From: F23-B02 sp045642545
Lineage (GTDB): Bacteria; Bacillota; Clostridia; Oscillospirales; Oscillospiraceae
Assembly (NCBI GenBank): GCA_045642545.1
Contig: JAZUJB010000015.1
Location: forward strand, 1-7,375
DNA length: 7,375 bases
Reading direction: 5' to 3'
Shown piece after piece: positions 1 to 6,632 of the stretch. The notes beneath the pieces were generated by a model. It saw only the letters and a list, made by a program, of their open reading frames with translations, made no database searches and had not been told where the DNA came from. The translations under genes and the position numbers were made by a program. How positions within the stretch are numbered: position 1 is the first letter of the stretch; each line of letters begins with the position of its first letter.

Positions 1-453
1 CTTGTAACCCATTGCAATGTTGCTTTGACCGCAATAATTATATCCGAGCTGGTACAATGCATCGTCCATGCCCTCGGGCTGGCTCGGATAATGGTCGATG
101 GAACCGTTCACGAAGTTTACGTCAGCCGCGGCCTGCGTTCCTTTTTCGCTTCCGCTGTCCCATGTGACGGGGTCAAGTCCCGCGATATATCGTATAATGT
201 TAAGCACCTTGATGGCGTTTTCTTTCGTACTGTCGCTCAACACGCCCGCGCTGTAAGGCGCATCATAATTCGGCTCTTCCTTATAGCTTACACTGCCTGT
301 GACAGTGAAGTCCGTGTTTTTCAGATAATTCAGCACATCTTCCCTGCTGTGGTATGTTACGCCAAGTCCCGCAGTCTCAGCAAATGCGCCGAACGGCAGA
401 AGCGTGCAGACCATGCAGATTGCAAGGAATAAAGTGAAAAGTCTATTTTTCAT
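1..453 (-). CDS. Secreted CAP/SCP-like domain protein, N-terminal part (partial)
   Basis: The reverse strand is open without a stop from an ATG at 451-453 to the window edge, giving 151 residues; the C-terminus is missing. A clear ribosome binding site (GGAGG at 461-467) precedes the start. Residues 1-25 look like a Sec signal peptide: K2/R4, a hydrophobic core, and an AFA-ET cleavage site after A25, so the protein is exported. Residues 26-75 resemble no domain I know. From about residue 78 the pattern fits a CAP (cysteine-rich secretory protein/SCP) domain: LNIIRYIAGL (84-93), PVTWD (95-99), a run of alanines, H121 in DHYPS, then SNIAMGY (144-150), which resembles the family GENIA motif. Bacterial CAP proteins are usually extracellular and of unknown activity, often with further C-terminal domains. 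The reading frame and signal peptide are firm; the CAP assignment is by motif only. It lies beyond the terminator of the transporter operon and probably has its own promoter. Confidence 0.8.
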   Translation of the reverse strand, partial: MKNRLFTLFLAICMVCTLLPFGAFAETAGLGVTYHSREDVLNYLKNTDFTVTGSVSYKEEPNYDAPYSAGVLSDSTKENAIKVLNIIRYIAGLDPVTWDSGSEKGTQAAADVNFVNGSIDHYPSQPEGMDDALYQLGYNYCGQSNIAMGYK

Positions 454-483
454 CTGCTTTTCCTCCTTTTCCGGAATATAAAT

Positions 484-512
484 ATTTTATCATGTCCTTC
501 TTTGGAAATAAA
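484..512 (-). promoter_or_regulatory. Possible extended -10 promoter of the CAP-like gene
   Basis: Reading the minus strand, TGA-TAAAAT (484-492) forms an extended -10 element differing from TATAAT at one position. The hexamer 17 bp upstream, TTTATT (507-512), is a weak -35. Transcription would start near 477, leaving a leader of about 24 nt that carries the ribosome binding site. The region is AT-rich, so a chance match is possible. Confidence 0.4.
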
Positions 513-538
513 GGTAATTAGTTCAAATCAGAGTGCCA

Positions 539-557
539 AAAATCCGCTTCGGATTTT
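539..557 (-). terminator. Second hairpin behind the transporter operon
   Basis: AAAATCCG (539-546) and CGGATTTT (550-557) form a perfect 8-bp stem with a 3-nt loop. On the minus strand the hairpin ends in five T residues, then GGCAC, so the U-tract is short. It lies 16 bp beyond the main operon terminator and could act as a backup. Alone it would be a weak terminator. Confidence 0.45.
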
Positions 558-573
558 GTTGATATTAAATAAC

Positions 574-608
574 AAAAAAGACTTCCGAAAAATCGGAAGT
601 CTTTTTTT
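574..608 (-). terminator. Intrinsic terminator of the ABC transporter operon
   Basis: GACTTCCGA (580-588), an AAAA loop and TCGGAAGTC (593-601) form a perfect 9-bp stem flanked by A6 (574-579) and T7 (602-608). On the minus strand this is a GC-containing hairpin followed by TTTTTTG, starting 10 bp after the stop codon of the last permease gene. The A/T flanks make it symmetric, so it could also stop transcription from the other strand. Confidence 0.9.
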
Positions 609-617
609 GTTGTTTTG

Positions 618-1649
618 TTATCTTACACCCTTGTCGTATGGTATACCCTCGGCCTTGGGCGCTCTTGAATTCTTGGAGGTGAACGCAAGAACGAGCAGCG
701 TGATGAGGTAGGGGAGCATACGGTAAAGGTGTGCGCTGATACCGAGCTGAGCAAGTGCAAACACACCGTCGCCGTTAATATCAAGACTGGTGTATGCTGC
801 GGCGATACACTTGAACAGACCGAACAGCAGGGAAGCACCTGCAATATTAAGAGGCTTCCAGTTACCGAAAATCATAACTGCAAGAGCGAGGAAGCCGAAA
901 CCTGCGACATCGCCGTTGGATGAGCAGTTTGCTGTGGTCAGCGCATAGACGAAGCCACCCATACCTGCAAGCGCACCGGAAATGGTAGTGCCGGCGTAGC
1001 GCATCTTGTGAACATTGATGCCCAGTGAGTCTGCCGCCTGAGGATTTTCACCGCAGGAGCGCAGACGCAGACCAAAGCGGGTTTTGTAAAGAATTACGGA
1101 CAGAATGATGAACAGAATGATGCAGACATAGGTTGCGAGGTAGACCTTGTTAACAAAGGTTTCTGCGAGGAAGCCCCACTCAACGGATTTGTCGACACCG
1201 AGGGTGGATTTCTTAATCATGAACCAGCTTGCGGAGTCGCCGGTTGCCATCTGCAGAGTGTTCTGGTTTGCAATGATGCGGATGAAGAACAGAACAAGTG
1301 CGGGTGCGAGCATATTAAGTGCGGTACCGCCGATTGTCTGGTCAGCGCGCAGATTGATTGATGCAAACGAAAGCAGCAGGGAGAATACCGCGCCCATAAC
1401 TGCCGCAACGAGCATTGCGAGCATCTCAAGGCCCTGCAGAGTGACCCAGTCGCCTGCGGCCTTTGCTGCCATAAAGACATCGTTTGTCTGAACGGTGCGG
1501 ACAAACAGAACGCCGATGAACGCACCGAAAATCATAATACCCTCAAGCGCGAGGTTAATAATACCGCTTCGCTCGGCAAAGCAGCCTGCCAGCGCGACTA
1601 TCATAAGAGGAACTGCGTAAATCAGAGTCTGCTGAATGAGAAATGTCAT
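618..1649 (-). CDS. Nucleoside ABC transporter, permease 2 (NupQ/YufQ type)
   Basis: Integral membrane subunit of an ABC importer in the BPD_transp_2 (RbsC-like) family, 343 aa. It is hydrophobic throughout, with roughly eight to ten membrane segments. Near the N-terminus ERSGIINLALEG (26-37) is the hallmark of this permease branch, and GENPQAADSLGINV is the conserved cytoplasmic loop thought to contact the ATPase. The ATG lies inside the end of the upstream permease gene (ATGA, 4-bp overlap), with AGGAGG encoded in that gene's last codons, so translational coupling is likely. It should pair with the 409-aa permease to form a heterodimeric pore, as in B. subtilis NupP/NupQ. It is slightly longer than the roughly 310-320 aa I would expect, with extra loop sequence in the first half. 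Substrate class (nucleosides) is inferred from the BMP-type binding protein and the salvage enzymes nearby; members of this family are often labelled 'simple sugar' transporters. Confidence 0.93.
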   Translation of the reverse strand: MTFLIQQTLIYAVPLMIVALAGCFAERSGIINLALEGIMIFGAFIGVLFVRTVQTNDVFMAAKAAGDWVTLQGLEMLAMLVAAVMGAVFSLLLSFASINLRADQTIGGTALNMLAPALVLFFIRIIANQNTLQMATGDSASWFMIKKSTLGVDKSVEWGFLAETFVNKVYLATYVCIILFIILSVILYKTRFGLRLRSCGENPQAADSLGINVHKMRYAGTTISGALAGMGGFVYALTTANCSSNGDVAGFGFLALAVMIFGNWKPLNIAGASLLFGLFKCIAAAYTSLDINGDGVFALAQLGISAHLYRMLPYLITLLVLAFTSKNSRAPKAEGIPYDKGVR

Positions 1650-2875
1650 ACCGCCTCGCCTCCTTTCTCGGTTTCCGCAGATTTTTCAGCGGAAGCTGCG
1701 GGCTTGCTCTTGTGCTTCTTCTTGCTTTCAAGCCACATACGAATGACGAGAGCAAATGCACTCAGATAAACAATGGCGGCGATTATAACATCGGTGATGT
1801 ACTCGTTGTATGCCGTGAGATTTGTCAGCTGTAGACCAGCAATATCAAGCATTGACATGAAGATTGCGGAGAAGATAACGGCGATGGGATTGTTGGTTGC
1901 AAGAAGTGCAACTGCAATGCCGTTGAAGCCCTCGGCGGGCAGGGACTGATAGGTTGTCCAGAAAAATTCAGTGTTGCCTGCAAGGTAGTACAGAGAACCG
2001 CCGGCAGCGGCAAGTGCACCCGAGATTGCCATTGACAGTACTATGTTGCGCTTGTCCTTGATGCCTGCATAGCGAGCACCGTGGCGGTTTGCACCGCAGG
2101 CCTTGAGCTCGTAGCCGAGGGTGGTCTTGTTCATGATGATGTACATGACAATCGCGAGGATAATAGCGACTAAAATGCCTCCGTTGACCTGCGAACCGGG
2201 GAAAATGTGGTCAAGGCCGAGCTTTGAGGTTGCAACGCCGTTAAAGCTTGTCTTGTAGATGTAGCCGGTCTTGGTGCCCTCGGTGATGTTCTTGAAGTTA
2301 CTGATATCGAACAGCCATGTTACAACATTTGCGGCTATCCAGTTGGTCATGGTGCAGGCGAGAACCTCGTTGATGTTGAGATATGCCTTTACAAGTCCGG
2401 GAATTGAGCCCCATACAGCGCCTGCCAGCATACCGCCGATAAAGGCGATGAACCAGATGAGAACGGGGGATACTGCGTCGGCGGGAATACTGAGCGCAAT
2501 CATCAGGGTAACCATCGTGCCCATGAGGTACTGACCGGGAGCGCCGATGTTAAACAGACCTGTCTTGAACGCAACTGCTACGGAAAGACCAGTCATGATA
2601 AGCGGGGTTGCGCGGAAGAGCATGTTGCCGAAGCTTGTGGGGTTAAAGCCCCATGTCAGCATACCCGAGGCATCGCGGCCCGTGCTGAAAAGACCTGCGA
2701 AGATGAGTCTTATGCCGTCCCATACGCTCTTTGCACCAAGGTTATCCTTGGAAAAGCCGACGATTGCAACGATGATGCTGCCGACGGCAAGACCGATGAG
2801 TATGGATATGAGGGAGGCAAGAACTTTTTTAGTGCCTTCTTTATTGTAGAGAGTGCGCAGCTTGTTTTCCTTCAT
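1646..2875 (-). CDS. Nucleoside ABC transporter, permease 1 (NupP/YufP type)
   Basis: Membrane subunit of the same importer, 409 aa, BPD_transp_2 family. A short charged N-terminus is followed by a first membrane segment at about 18-41. Family motifs are RATPLIMTGLSVA (88-100), GLFNIGAPGQ (106-115), LNINEVLACTMTNWIA (166-181) and, later, a cytoplasmic loop containing LKACGANRHGARYAGI. The last 30 residues form a soluble Lys/Ala/Glu-rich tail (WLESKKKHKSKP onward), probably cytoplasmic. The start ATG overlaps the ATPase stop codon by one base (TAATG). Its ribosome binding site, AAGGAGG at 2886-2892, is part of the KEG codons at the ATPase C-terminus, so the two genes are tightly coupled. It should form the translocation pore with permease 2. 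Family and operon role are firm; purine nucleoside specificity is inferred from neighbours. Confidence 0.93.
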   Translation of the reverse strand: MKENKLRTLYNKEGTKKVLASLISILIGLAVGSIIVAIVGFSKDNLGAKSVWDGIRLIFAGLFSTGRDASGMLTWGFNPTSFGNMLFRATPLIMTGLSVAVAFKTGLFNIGAPGQYLMGTMVTLMIALSIPADAVSPVLIWFIAFIGGMLAGAVWGSIPGLVKAYLNINEVLACTMTNWIAANVVTWLFDISNFKNITEGTKTGYIYKTSFNGVATSKLGLDHIFPGSQVNGGILVAIILAIVMYIIMNKTTLGYELKACGANRHGARYAGIKDKRNIVLSMAISGALAAAGGSLYYLAGNTEFFWTTYQSLPAEGFNGIAVALLATNNPIAVIFSAIFMSMLDIAGLQLTNLTAYNEYITDVIIAAIVYLSAFALVIRMWLESKKKHKSKPAASAEKSAETEKGGEAV

Positions 2876-4422
2876 TACCGTTCACCCTCCTTGCTGCTTC
2901 TTTTTGCGCCCGACATGTAAAGGCCGAGCTCCTGAATGTTCGTCTTCTTCGGGTCAAGCTCACCGACAATCTCGCCCTCGTACATTACGAGTATGCGGTC
3001 GGAAAGACTCATGACCTCGTCAAGCTCGAGCGAAACAAGCAGAATTGCCTTACCCGCATCGCGCTGTGCAACCAGCTGACTGTGAATAAACTCAATTGCG
3101 CCGACATCAAGACCGCGCGTAGGCTGAACTGCAACGATGAGGTCCTTATCGCGGTCAAGCTCTCGCGCTATGATTGCCTTCTGCTGATTACCGCCGGACA
3201 TGCTGCGTGCGGTGGTAACTGCGCCCTGACCGGAGCGTACATCGAATTTCTCGATAAGACCGTTTGCGTATTCGCGGACTGCATCGGTCTTGATGAAGCT
3301 GAAGTGCTGGAACTGAGCTTCCTTATAGCGCTGAAGCACCATGTTCTGCTCAAGGCTGAAATCAAGAATAAGTCCGTGCTTGTGGCGGTCCTCGGGAATA
3401 TGGCTCATGCCCGCAACGCTCTTGCTGTGAATGCTCGAGCGGGTGATATCCTTTCCGTTAAGCGTGATTTTGCCGTGGGAAACCCTTTCAAGACCGGTAA
3501 TGCCGTATATCAGCTCGGACTGACCGTTGCCGTCAATACCCGCAATGCAGACGATTTCGCCCTTCCTTACCTGGAAGCTGACATCCTTGACCGCATTGTT
3601 TTTGTGAAGCTTAGAGGGAACAACGAGGTTTTCAACACTGAGCACAACATCGGTGGGCTTTGCCTCGTCCTTGTTAACCTCAAGCTGAACGGGTCTGCCG
3701 ACCATCATGTTTGACAGCTCCTGCTTGTTGGTATCGCAGGTGTTTACCGTACCGACATATCTGCCCTTACGCAGAACCGTGCAGCGGTCAGCAACAGCCA
3801 TGATCTCATTAAGCTTGTGGGATATGAAGAGAATGGATTTGCCCTCCTTGGCAAATTCGCGCATGGTCTCCATAAGCTCGTCAATCTCCTGCGGAGTCAG
3901 AACTGCGGTAGGCTCGTCAAAAATCAGAATTTCGTTGTCACGGTAGAGCATCTTGAGAATTTCAACGCGCTGCTGCATACCGACGGTGATATCCTCAACC
4001 TTTGCGTCGAGGTCAACCTTGAGCCCGTAGCGCTCGGACAGCTGCTCAACCTTTTCGCGAGCCTGCTTGCGCTGGATAAAGCCCATCTTTGTGGTTTCGG
4101 CACCGAGGATAATGTTATCCATTACGGTGAATACATCGACAAGCTTGAAGTGCTGATGCACCATGCCTATTCCGAGGTCGGTCGCATCATTGGGGTCGTT
4201 GATTTTAACGACCTCGCCGTTTTTTCGTATTTCGCCCTCTTCCGGCTGATACAGACCGAAGAGCACGGACATAAGAGTAGACTTACCGGCACCGTTTTCA
4301 CCGAGCAAAGCGTGAATTTCGCCCTTTTTCAGCTGAAGGGTTATGTCATCATTTGCCTTGATGCCGGGAAACTCCTTTGTAATGTGAAGCATCTCAATTA
4401 CATACTGCGGAGCGTTTTCCAT
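2875..4422 (-). CDS. Nucleoside ABC transporter, double ATPase (NupO/YufO type)
   Basis: Energy-coupling subunit of the importer: one 515-aa chain with two nucleotide-binding domains, the RbsA/MglA-like layout. Domain 1 has Walker A GENGAGKST (41-49), Q-loop region HQHFKLVD (89-96), a divergent signature VGMQQR (147-152), Walker B ILIFDEP (165-171) and switch H202. Domain 2 has a broken Walker A GIDGNGQSE (295-303, Q301 where Lys is expected), a canonical signature MSGGNQQK (408-415), Walker B with VQP (432-434) in place of DEP, and L465 in place of the switch His. This asymmetry is normal in this family and leaves one competent ATP site. The start is supported by AGGTGG 7 nt upstream and by a promoter at 4477-4505. 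It is the first gene of a three-gene unit with both permeases and works with the lipoprotein encoded upstream. A generic sugar transporter label is possible, but the BMP-type partner favours nucleosides. Confidence 0.95.
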   Translation of the reverse strand: MENAPQYVIEMLHITKEFPGIKANDDITLQLKKGEIHALLGENGAGKSTLMSVLFGLYQPEEGEIRKNGEVVKINDPNDATDLGIGMVHQHFKLVDVFTVMDNIILGAETTKMGFIQRKQAREKVEQLSERYGLKVDLDAKVEDITVGMQQRVEILKMLYRDNEILIFDEPTAVLTPQEIDELMETMREFAKEGKSILFISHKLNEIMAVADRCTVLRKGRYVGTVNTCDTNKQELSNMMVGRPVQLEVNKDEAKPTDVVLSVENLVVPSKLHKNNAVKDVSFQVRKGEIVCIAGIDGNGQSELIYGITGLERVSHGKITLNGKDITRSSIHSKSVAGMSHIPEDRHKHGLILDFSLEQNMVLQRYKEAQFQHFSFIKTDAVREYANGLIEKFDVRSGQGAVTTARSMSGGNQQKAIIARELDRDKDLIVAVQPTRGLDVGAIEFIHSQLVAQRDAGKAILLVSLELDEVMSLSDRILVMYEGEIVGELDPKKTNIQELGLYMSGAKRSSKEGER

Positions 4423-4476
4423 GAAGCCACCTACTTTCTGTATGTATTGTCGAATTTGCAGGAAGAATATAGAATT

Positions 4477-4505
4477 ATTATAACTTCATCAGCAGATAAA
4501 TGCAA
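4477..4505 (-). promoter_or_regulatory. Promoter of the ATPase-permease-permease genes
   Basis: On the minus strand TTGCAT (4500-4505) and a perfect TATAAT (4477-4482) are separated by 17 bp. Transcription would begin near 4470, giving a leader of about 48 nt that ends in an AGGTGG ribosome binding site before the ATG at 4422. The promoter lies just beyond the terminator of the binding-protein gene, which supports a real second transcription start. Confidence 0.7.
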
Positions 4506-4527
4506 CAAGCATAGGGTCAAAGGAAAT

Positions 4528-4561
4528 AAAAAAACAAGGAAGGCTCTGCCTTCCTTGTTTT
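4528..4561 (-). terminator. Strong intrinsic terminator behind the binding-protein gene
   Basis: Positions 4531-4544 and 4548-4561 pair perfectly over 14 bp (core CAAGGAAGGC/GCCTTCCTTG) with a TCT loop. On the minus strand the hairpin runs into TTTTTTTATTT. It starts 12 nt after the stop codon of the lipoprotein gene. It separates that gene from the ATPase and permease genes, and could be complete or partial. Confidence 0.9.
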
Positions 4562-4573
4562 GGATTGTTTGGA

Positions 4574-5737
4574 TTACTCAACGATGTTAACGGTTACATT
4601 GTCAGTGCTTGCGAGATTGTTCCAGTCATTGTCGATGGTAACAGTGCCGTCCTTAATCTGAGCGAGCAGTGCGTTGTAAGCCTCAACACTCCAGTTCTCG
4701 AGGGACCAGGTCTCAACGGGCAGGCCGACTGCGTCGTCCTTTGCGCCGAGAGCGGTTGCGGTGCCGCCGATGTCAGCGAAGGTGCCGTCGTAGAACTTTG
4801 TAAGTGCCCACTGTACGGAGCTTGCAAGACCCTTGGTTGCAGAGGTGATGACTGCGTCGGAGTCGAAGGACTGGTCAACATCAACGCCGATGACCTTTGC
4901 GTCAGCTGCGGATGCAGCCTGTGCAACGGATGCGAACATGGAACCGCCGCAGGAGAAGATGACCTCAGTGCCGTTGGTGTACCAGCCTGCTGCCATGGTC
5001 TGGAGCTCGGGAGATGCGGAGAAGGATGCGCCGTACAGCCAGGAGTAGTTGACCTCTGCCTTTACGCCCTTTTCAGCAGCAGCTGCATTTGCGCCCTGGA
5101 CAAAGCCGTAGCCGAATCTGCAGCATGCGGGGTTGGTGCCGCCGCCACCGCCGCAGAAGCCGAGCTTGGTGTAGCCTTCCATGACTGCAGCGTAGCCAGC
5201 CAGATAGCCGGACTGCTCTTCCTGGAAGCAGATGCCTGCAACATTCTTGAGAGCGGGGCTGCCTTCAACGCCTGCTTCTTCAGATACGGGATAACCGTCA
5301 ATGAATACGAAGCTTACATCGGGGTACTCAATAGCTGCTGCACGAAGTGCGCCTTCCTGCATGAAGCCTGCGCAGACAACAATCTTTGCGCCGTTTTCAA
5401 CAGCTGCCTTCATTGCGTCGATACGGTCTTCGTCAGTAGCCTTGTCGCCGTTTGCGGGCTGGTAGTACTTGTAAGACTTGTCGTTTGCAACTGCAAAGAG
5501 CTTTACGCCGTCATAGGTGCCCTGGTTAAAGGACTTGTCCTTGAGCTGGCCAACATCGGTTACAAAGCCGATTTCGTATTTGCCATCGTCGGAAGTCATT
5601 TCATCGGGAATCTGATCAGCAGTGAGATTTGCGTCATCGCCCTTGTCATCAGCTGCGGGCTTGCTGTCGTTGTTACCGCAAGCGCACAGAGCGAATACCA
5701 TGCAAAGAGCGAGCATCAGTGCGAGAAATCTTTTCAT
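4574..5737 (-). CDS. BMP/PnrA-family nucleoside-binding lipoprotein
   Basis: Extracytoplasmic substrate-binding protein of the importer, 387 aa, Bmp family (as B. subtilis NupN, Treponema PnrA). Residues 1-19 form a lipoprotein signal peptide with lipobox L-C-A-C; C20 would be lipidated, anchoring the protein outside the membrane. An acidic linker (about 21-50) precedes the binding fold. Family motifs are TDVGQLKDKSFNQG (60-73), EEQSGYLAGYAA (173-184), GFCGGGGG (193-200), FGYGFVQGA (208-216), GVDVDQS (284-290) and TSATKGL (298-304). Known family members bind purine or other nucleosides, so that is the likely ligand; the exact nucleoside cannot be read from sequence. GGAGG 7 nt before the ATG fixes the start. 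It has its own extended -10 promoter and a strong terminator, so it can be expressed apart from the ATPase and permeases. Odd points are seven cysteines in the mature protein, including C205-C206, and five consecutive glycines. Confidence 0.95.
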   Translation of the reverse strand: MKRFLALMLALCMVFALCACGNNDSKPAADDKGDDANLTADQIPDEMTSDDGKYEIGFVTDVGQLKDKSFNQGTYDGVKLFAVANDKSYKYYQPANGDKATDEDRIDAMKAAVENGAKIVVCAGFMQEGALRAAAIEYPDVSFVFIDGYPVSEEAGVEGSPALKNVAGICFQEEQSGYLAGYAAVMEGYTKLGFCGGGGGTNPACCRFGYGFVQGANAAAAEKGVKAEVNYSWLYGASFSASPELQTMAAGWYTNGTEVIFSCGGSMFASVAQAASAADAKVIGVDVDQSFDSDAVITSATKGLASSVQWALTKFYDGTFADIGGTATALGAKDDAVGLPVETWSLENWSVEAYNALLAQIKDGTVTIDNDWNNLASTDNVTVNIVE

Positions 5738-5759
5738 GTTTTTTCCTCCGTATAATTTT

Positions 5760-5775
5760 ATTGTTTATTAACAAT
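5760..5775. repeat. Inverted repeat in the leader of the binding-protein gene
   Basis: ATTGTT (5760-5765) and AACAAT (5770-5775) are perfect 6-bp arms around a 4-bp spacer. It lies between the predicted transcription start near 5797 and the ribosome binding site. It could be an operator or a weak RNA hairpin. It is AT-rich, so a chance origin is possible. Confidence 0.45.
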
Positions 5776-5778
5776 CCT

Positions 5779-5797
5779 GATGTGCATATCACACATC
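5779..5797. repeat. Inverted repeat at the transcription start of the binding-protein gene
   Basis: GATGTG (5779-5784) and CACATC (5792-5797) are perfect arms separated by 7 bp, a geometry typical of dimeric repressor sites. One further mismatch followed by two paired C/G positions extends the symmetry outward. It covers about +1 to +19 of the predicted transcript, so it could be an operator or a leader hairpin. I do not recognise it as a known regulator's box. Confidence 0.5.
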
Positions 5798-5803
5798 GGG
5801 CTT

Positions 5804-5832
5804 ATTATATCACTGCGCACAATCCGCTACAA
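5804..5832 (-). promoter_or_regulatory. Extended -10 promoter of the binding-protein gene
   Basis: On the minus strand TGA-TATAAT (5804-5812) is a perfect extended -10. TTGTAG (5827-5832) lies 17 bp upstream as a partial -35. Transcription would start near 5797, leaving a leader of about 60 nt. Inverted repeats overlap the -35 and the start site. Confidence 0.75.
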
Positions 5833-5842
5833 GTTAAACTTG
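5830..5842. repeat. 13-bp inverted repeat overlapping the -35 of the binding-protein promoter
   Basis: CAAGTT (5830-5835), one central base, then AACTTG (5837-5842) form a perfect palindrome. It covers half of the proposed -35, a position where a bound protein would block or aid RNA polymerase. The arms do not match the other two repeats in this region. Confidence 0.45.
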
Positions 5843-5880
5843 GCAGAAGTGCTATATTCTGTTAATTATTATACATTTAA

Positions 5881-6612
5881 TCAGTCAATTTTGGACATTT
5901 TAACCGCAGTATCGAGCGCGACCTCTATCATTTGAGTGAAGGAAAGCTGTCGCTCCTCGGCGGTGAGATACTCCTCGCGGTAGATGTGGTCGGATATTGT
6001 GCAGATGCACAGAGCGCGTTTGCCGGCTCTTGCGGCGTTCATGTAGAGTCCTGCGGACTCCATTTCAACTGCCATAACGCCCATATCGCGCCACTTGTCG
6101 TTGCTGTCGTTGCCGGCGGGAGCGTAGAAATTATCACATGAGAGCAGATTGCCGACCTTGATGTCGATTCCGAGCTCCTTTGCGGCCTCAACTGCGGAGC
6201 TGAGGAGGGTAAAGTCTGCAATGGGAGCGAAGGTGCCGTTGAGCTCAAACTGATGTGCAAAGTTTGAGTCGGTGCATGCGCCCTGACCTGCGACTATATC
6301 CATAACCTTGAGGTCATCGCGGAATGCCCCTGCCGAGCCTACGCGAATGATGTTGTCAACATCGTAGAAGTTGTAAAGCTCATAGCTGTAGATGCCGATT
6401 GAGGGAATGCCCATACCTGATGCCATAACGGTAACGGGAACGCCCTTCCAGGTGCCGGTGTAGCCCTGAACACCGCGAACATTGTTTACAAGCACGGGAT
6501 TTTCAAGGAAGCTTTCTGCGATGAACTTTGAGCGCAGAGGGTCGCCGGGCATAAGAACGGTCTTTGCGATTTCTTCTTTTTTCGCAGTAATATGCGGAGT
6601 GGGAATGGGCAT
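5881..6612 (-). CDS. deoD: Purine nucleoside phosphorylase, DeoD type
   Basis: Cytoplasmic salvage enzyme that splits purine (deoxy)ribonucleosides with phosphate into free base and (deoxy)ribose-1-phosphate. It is 243 aa, close to the 239 aa of E. coli DeoD, and similar along its whole length. Visible functional positions, placed by motif comparison with E. coli, are H7 in TPHI, G23 and R27 in MPGDPLR, R46 in NNVRG, R90 and S93 in RVGSAG, M184 and E185 in VEMES, the likely proton donor D208 in SDHI, and R221 in ERQ. The family forms hexamers. I place the start at ATG 6610-6612: GGAGG at 6621-6625 lies 8 nt upstream, whereas an in-frame TTG at 6625-6627 would sit in this ribosome binding site. 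It lies upstream of the nucleoside-binding lipoprotein gene on the same strand, 143 bp apart with no clear terminator between, so readthrough is possible. It is divergent from uridine kinase. Confidence 0.96.
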   Translation of the reverse strand: MPIPTPHITAKKEEIAKTVLMPGDPLRSKFIAESFLENPVLVNNVRGVQGYTGTWKGVPVTVMASGMGIPSIGIYSYELYNFYDVDNIIRVGSAGAFRDDLKVMDIVAGQGACTDSNFAHQFELNGTFAPIADFTLLSSAVEAAKELGIDIKVGNLLSCDNFYAPAGNDSNDKWRDMGVMAVEMESAGLYMNAARAGKRALCICTISDHIYREEYLTAEERQLSFTQMIEVALDTAVKMSKID

Positions 6613-6632
6613 AGCAATTTCCTCCAAAATTG

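Noticed and set aside
25..432. 135-codon plus-strand open frame at the left edge
   Set aside because: It is the in-register shadow of the minus-strand CAP-like gene, which has a signal peptide and ribosome binding site.
3082..4590. Two long plus-strand open frames (3082-3714 and 3817-4590) opposite the ATPase gene
   Set aside because: Both are in register with the ATPase codons and arise from the same codon avoidance; neither resembles a known family.
4565..5755. 396-codon open frame on the plus strand, antisense to the whole lipoprotein gene, encoding a cysteine-rich protein
   Set aside because: It is in codon register with the real gene. It stays open because that gene avoids TTA, CTA and TCA codons. 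It shows no sensible protein character, and the reverse strand encodes a recognisable BMP protein.
5738..5803. Riboswitch in the leader of the binding-protein gene
   Set aside because: The leader is only about 60 nt, and I see no purine, PRPP or other aptamer core, only two small inverted repeats.
6613..6627. Upstream TTG start for deoD adding five residues (MEEIA)
   Set aside because: These codons include the GGAGG ribosome binding site of the ATG at 6612, and the shorter form matches the known DeoD N-terminus.
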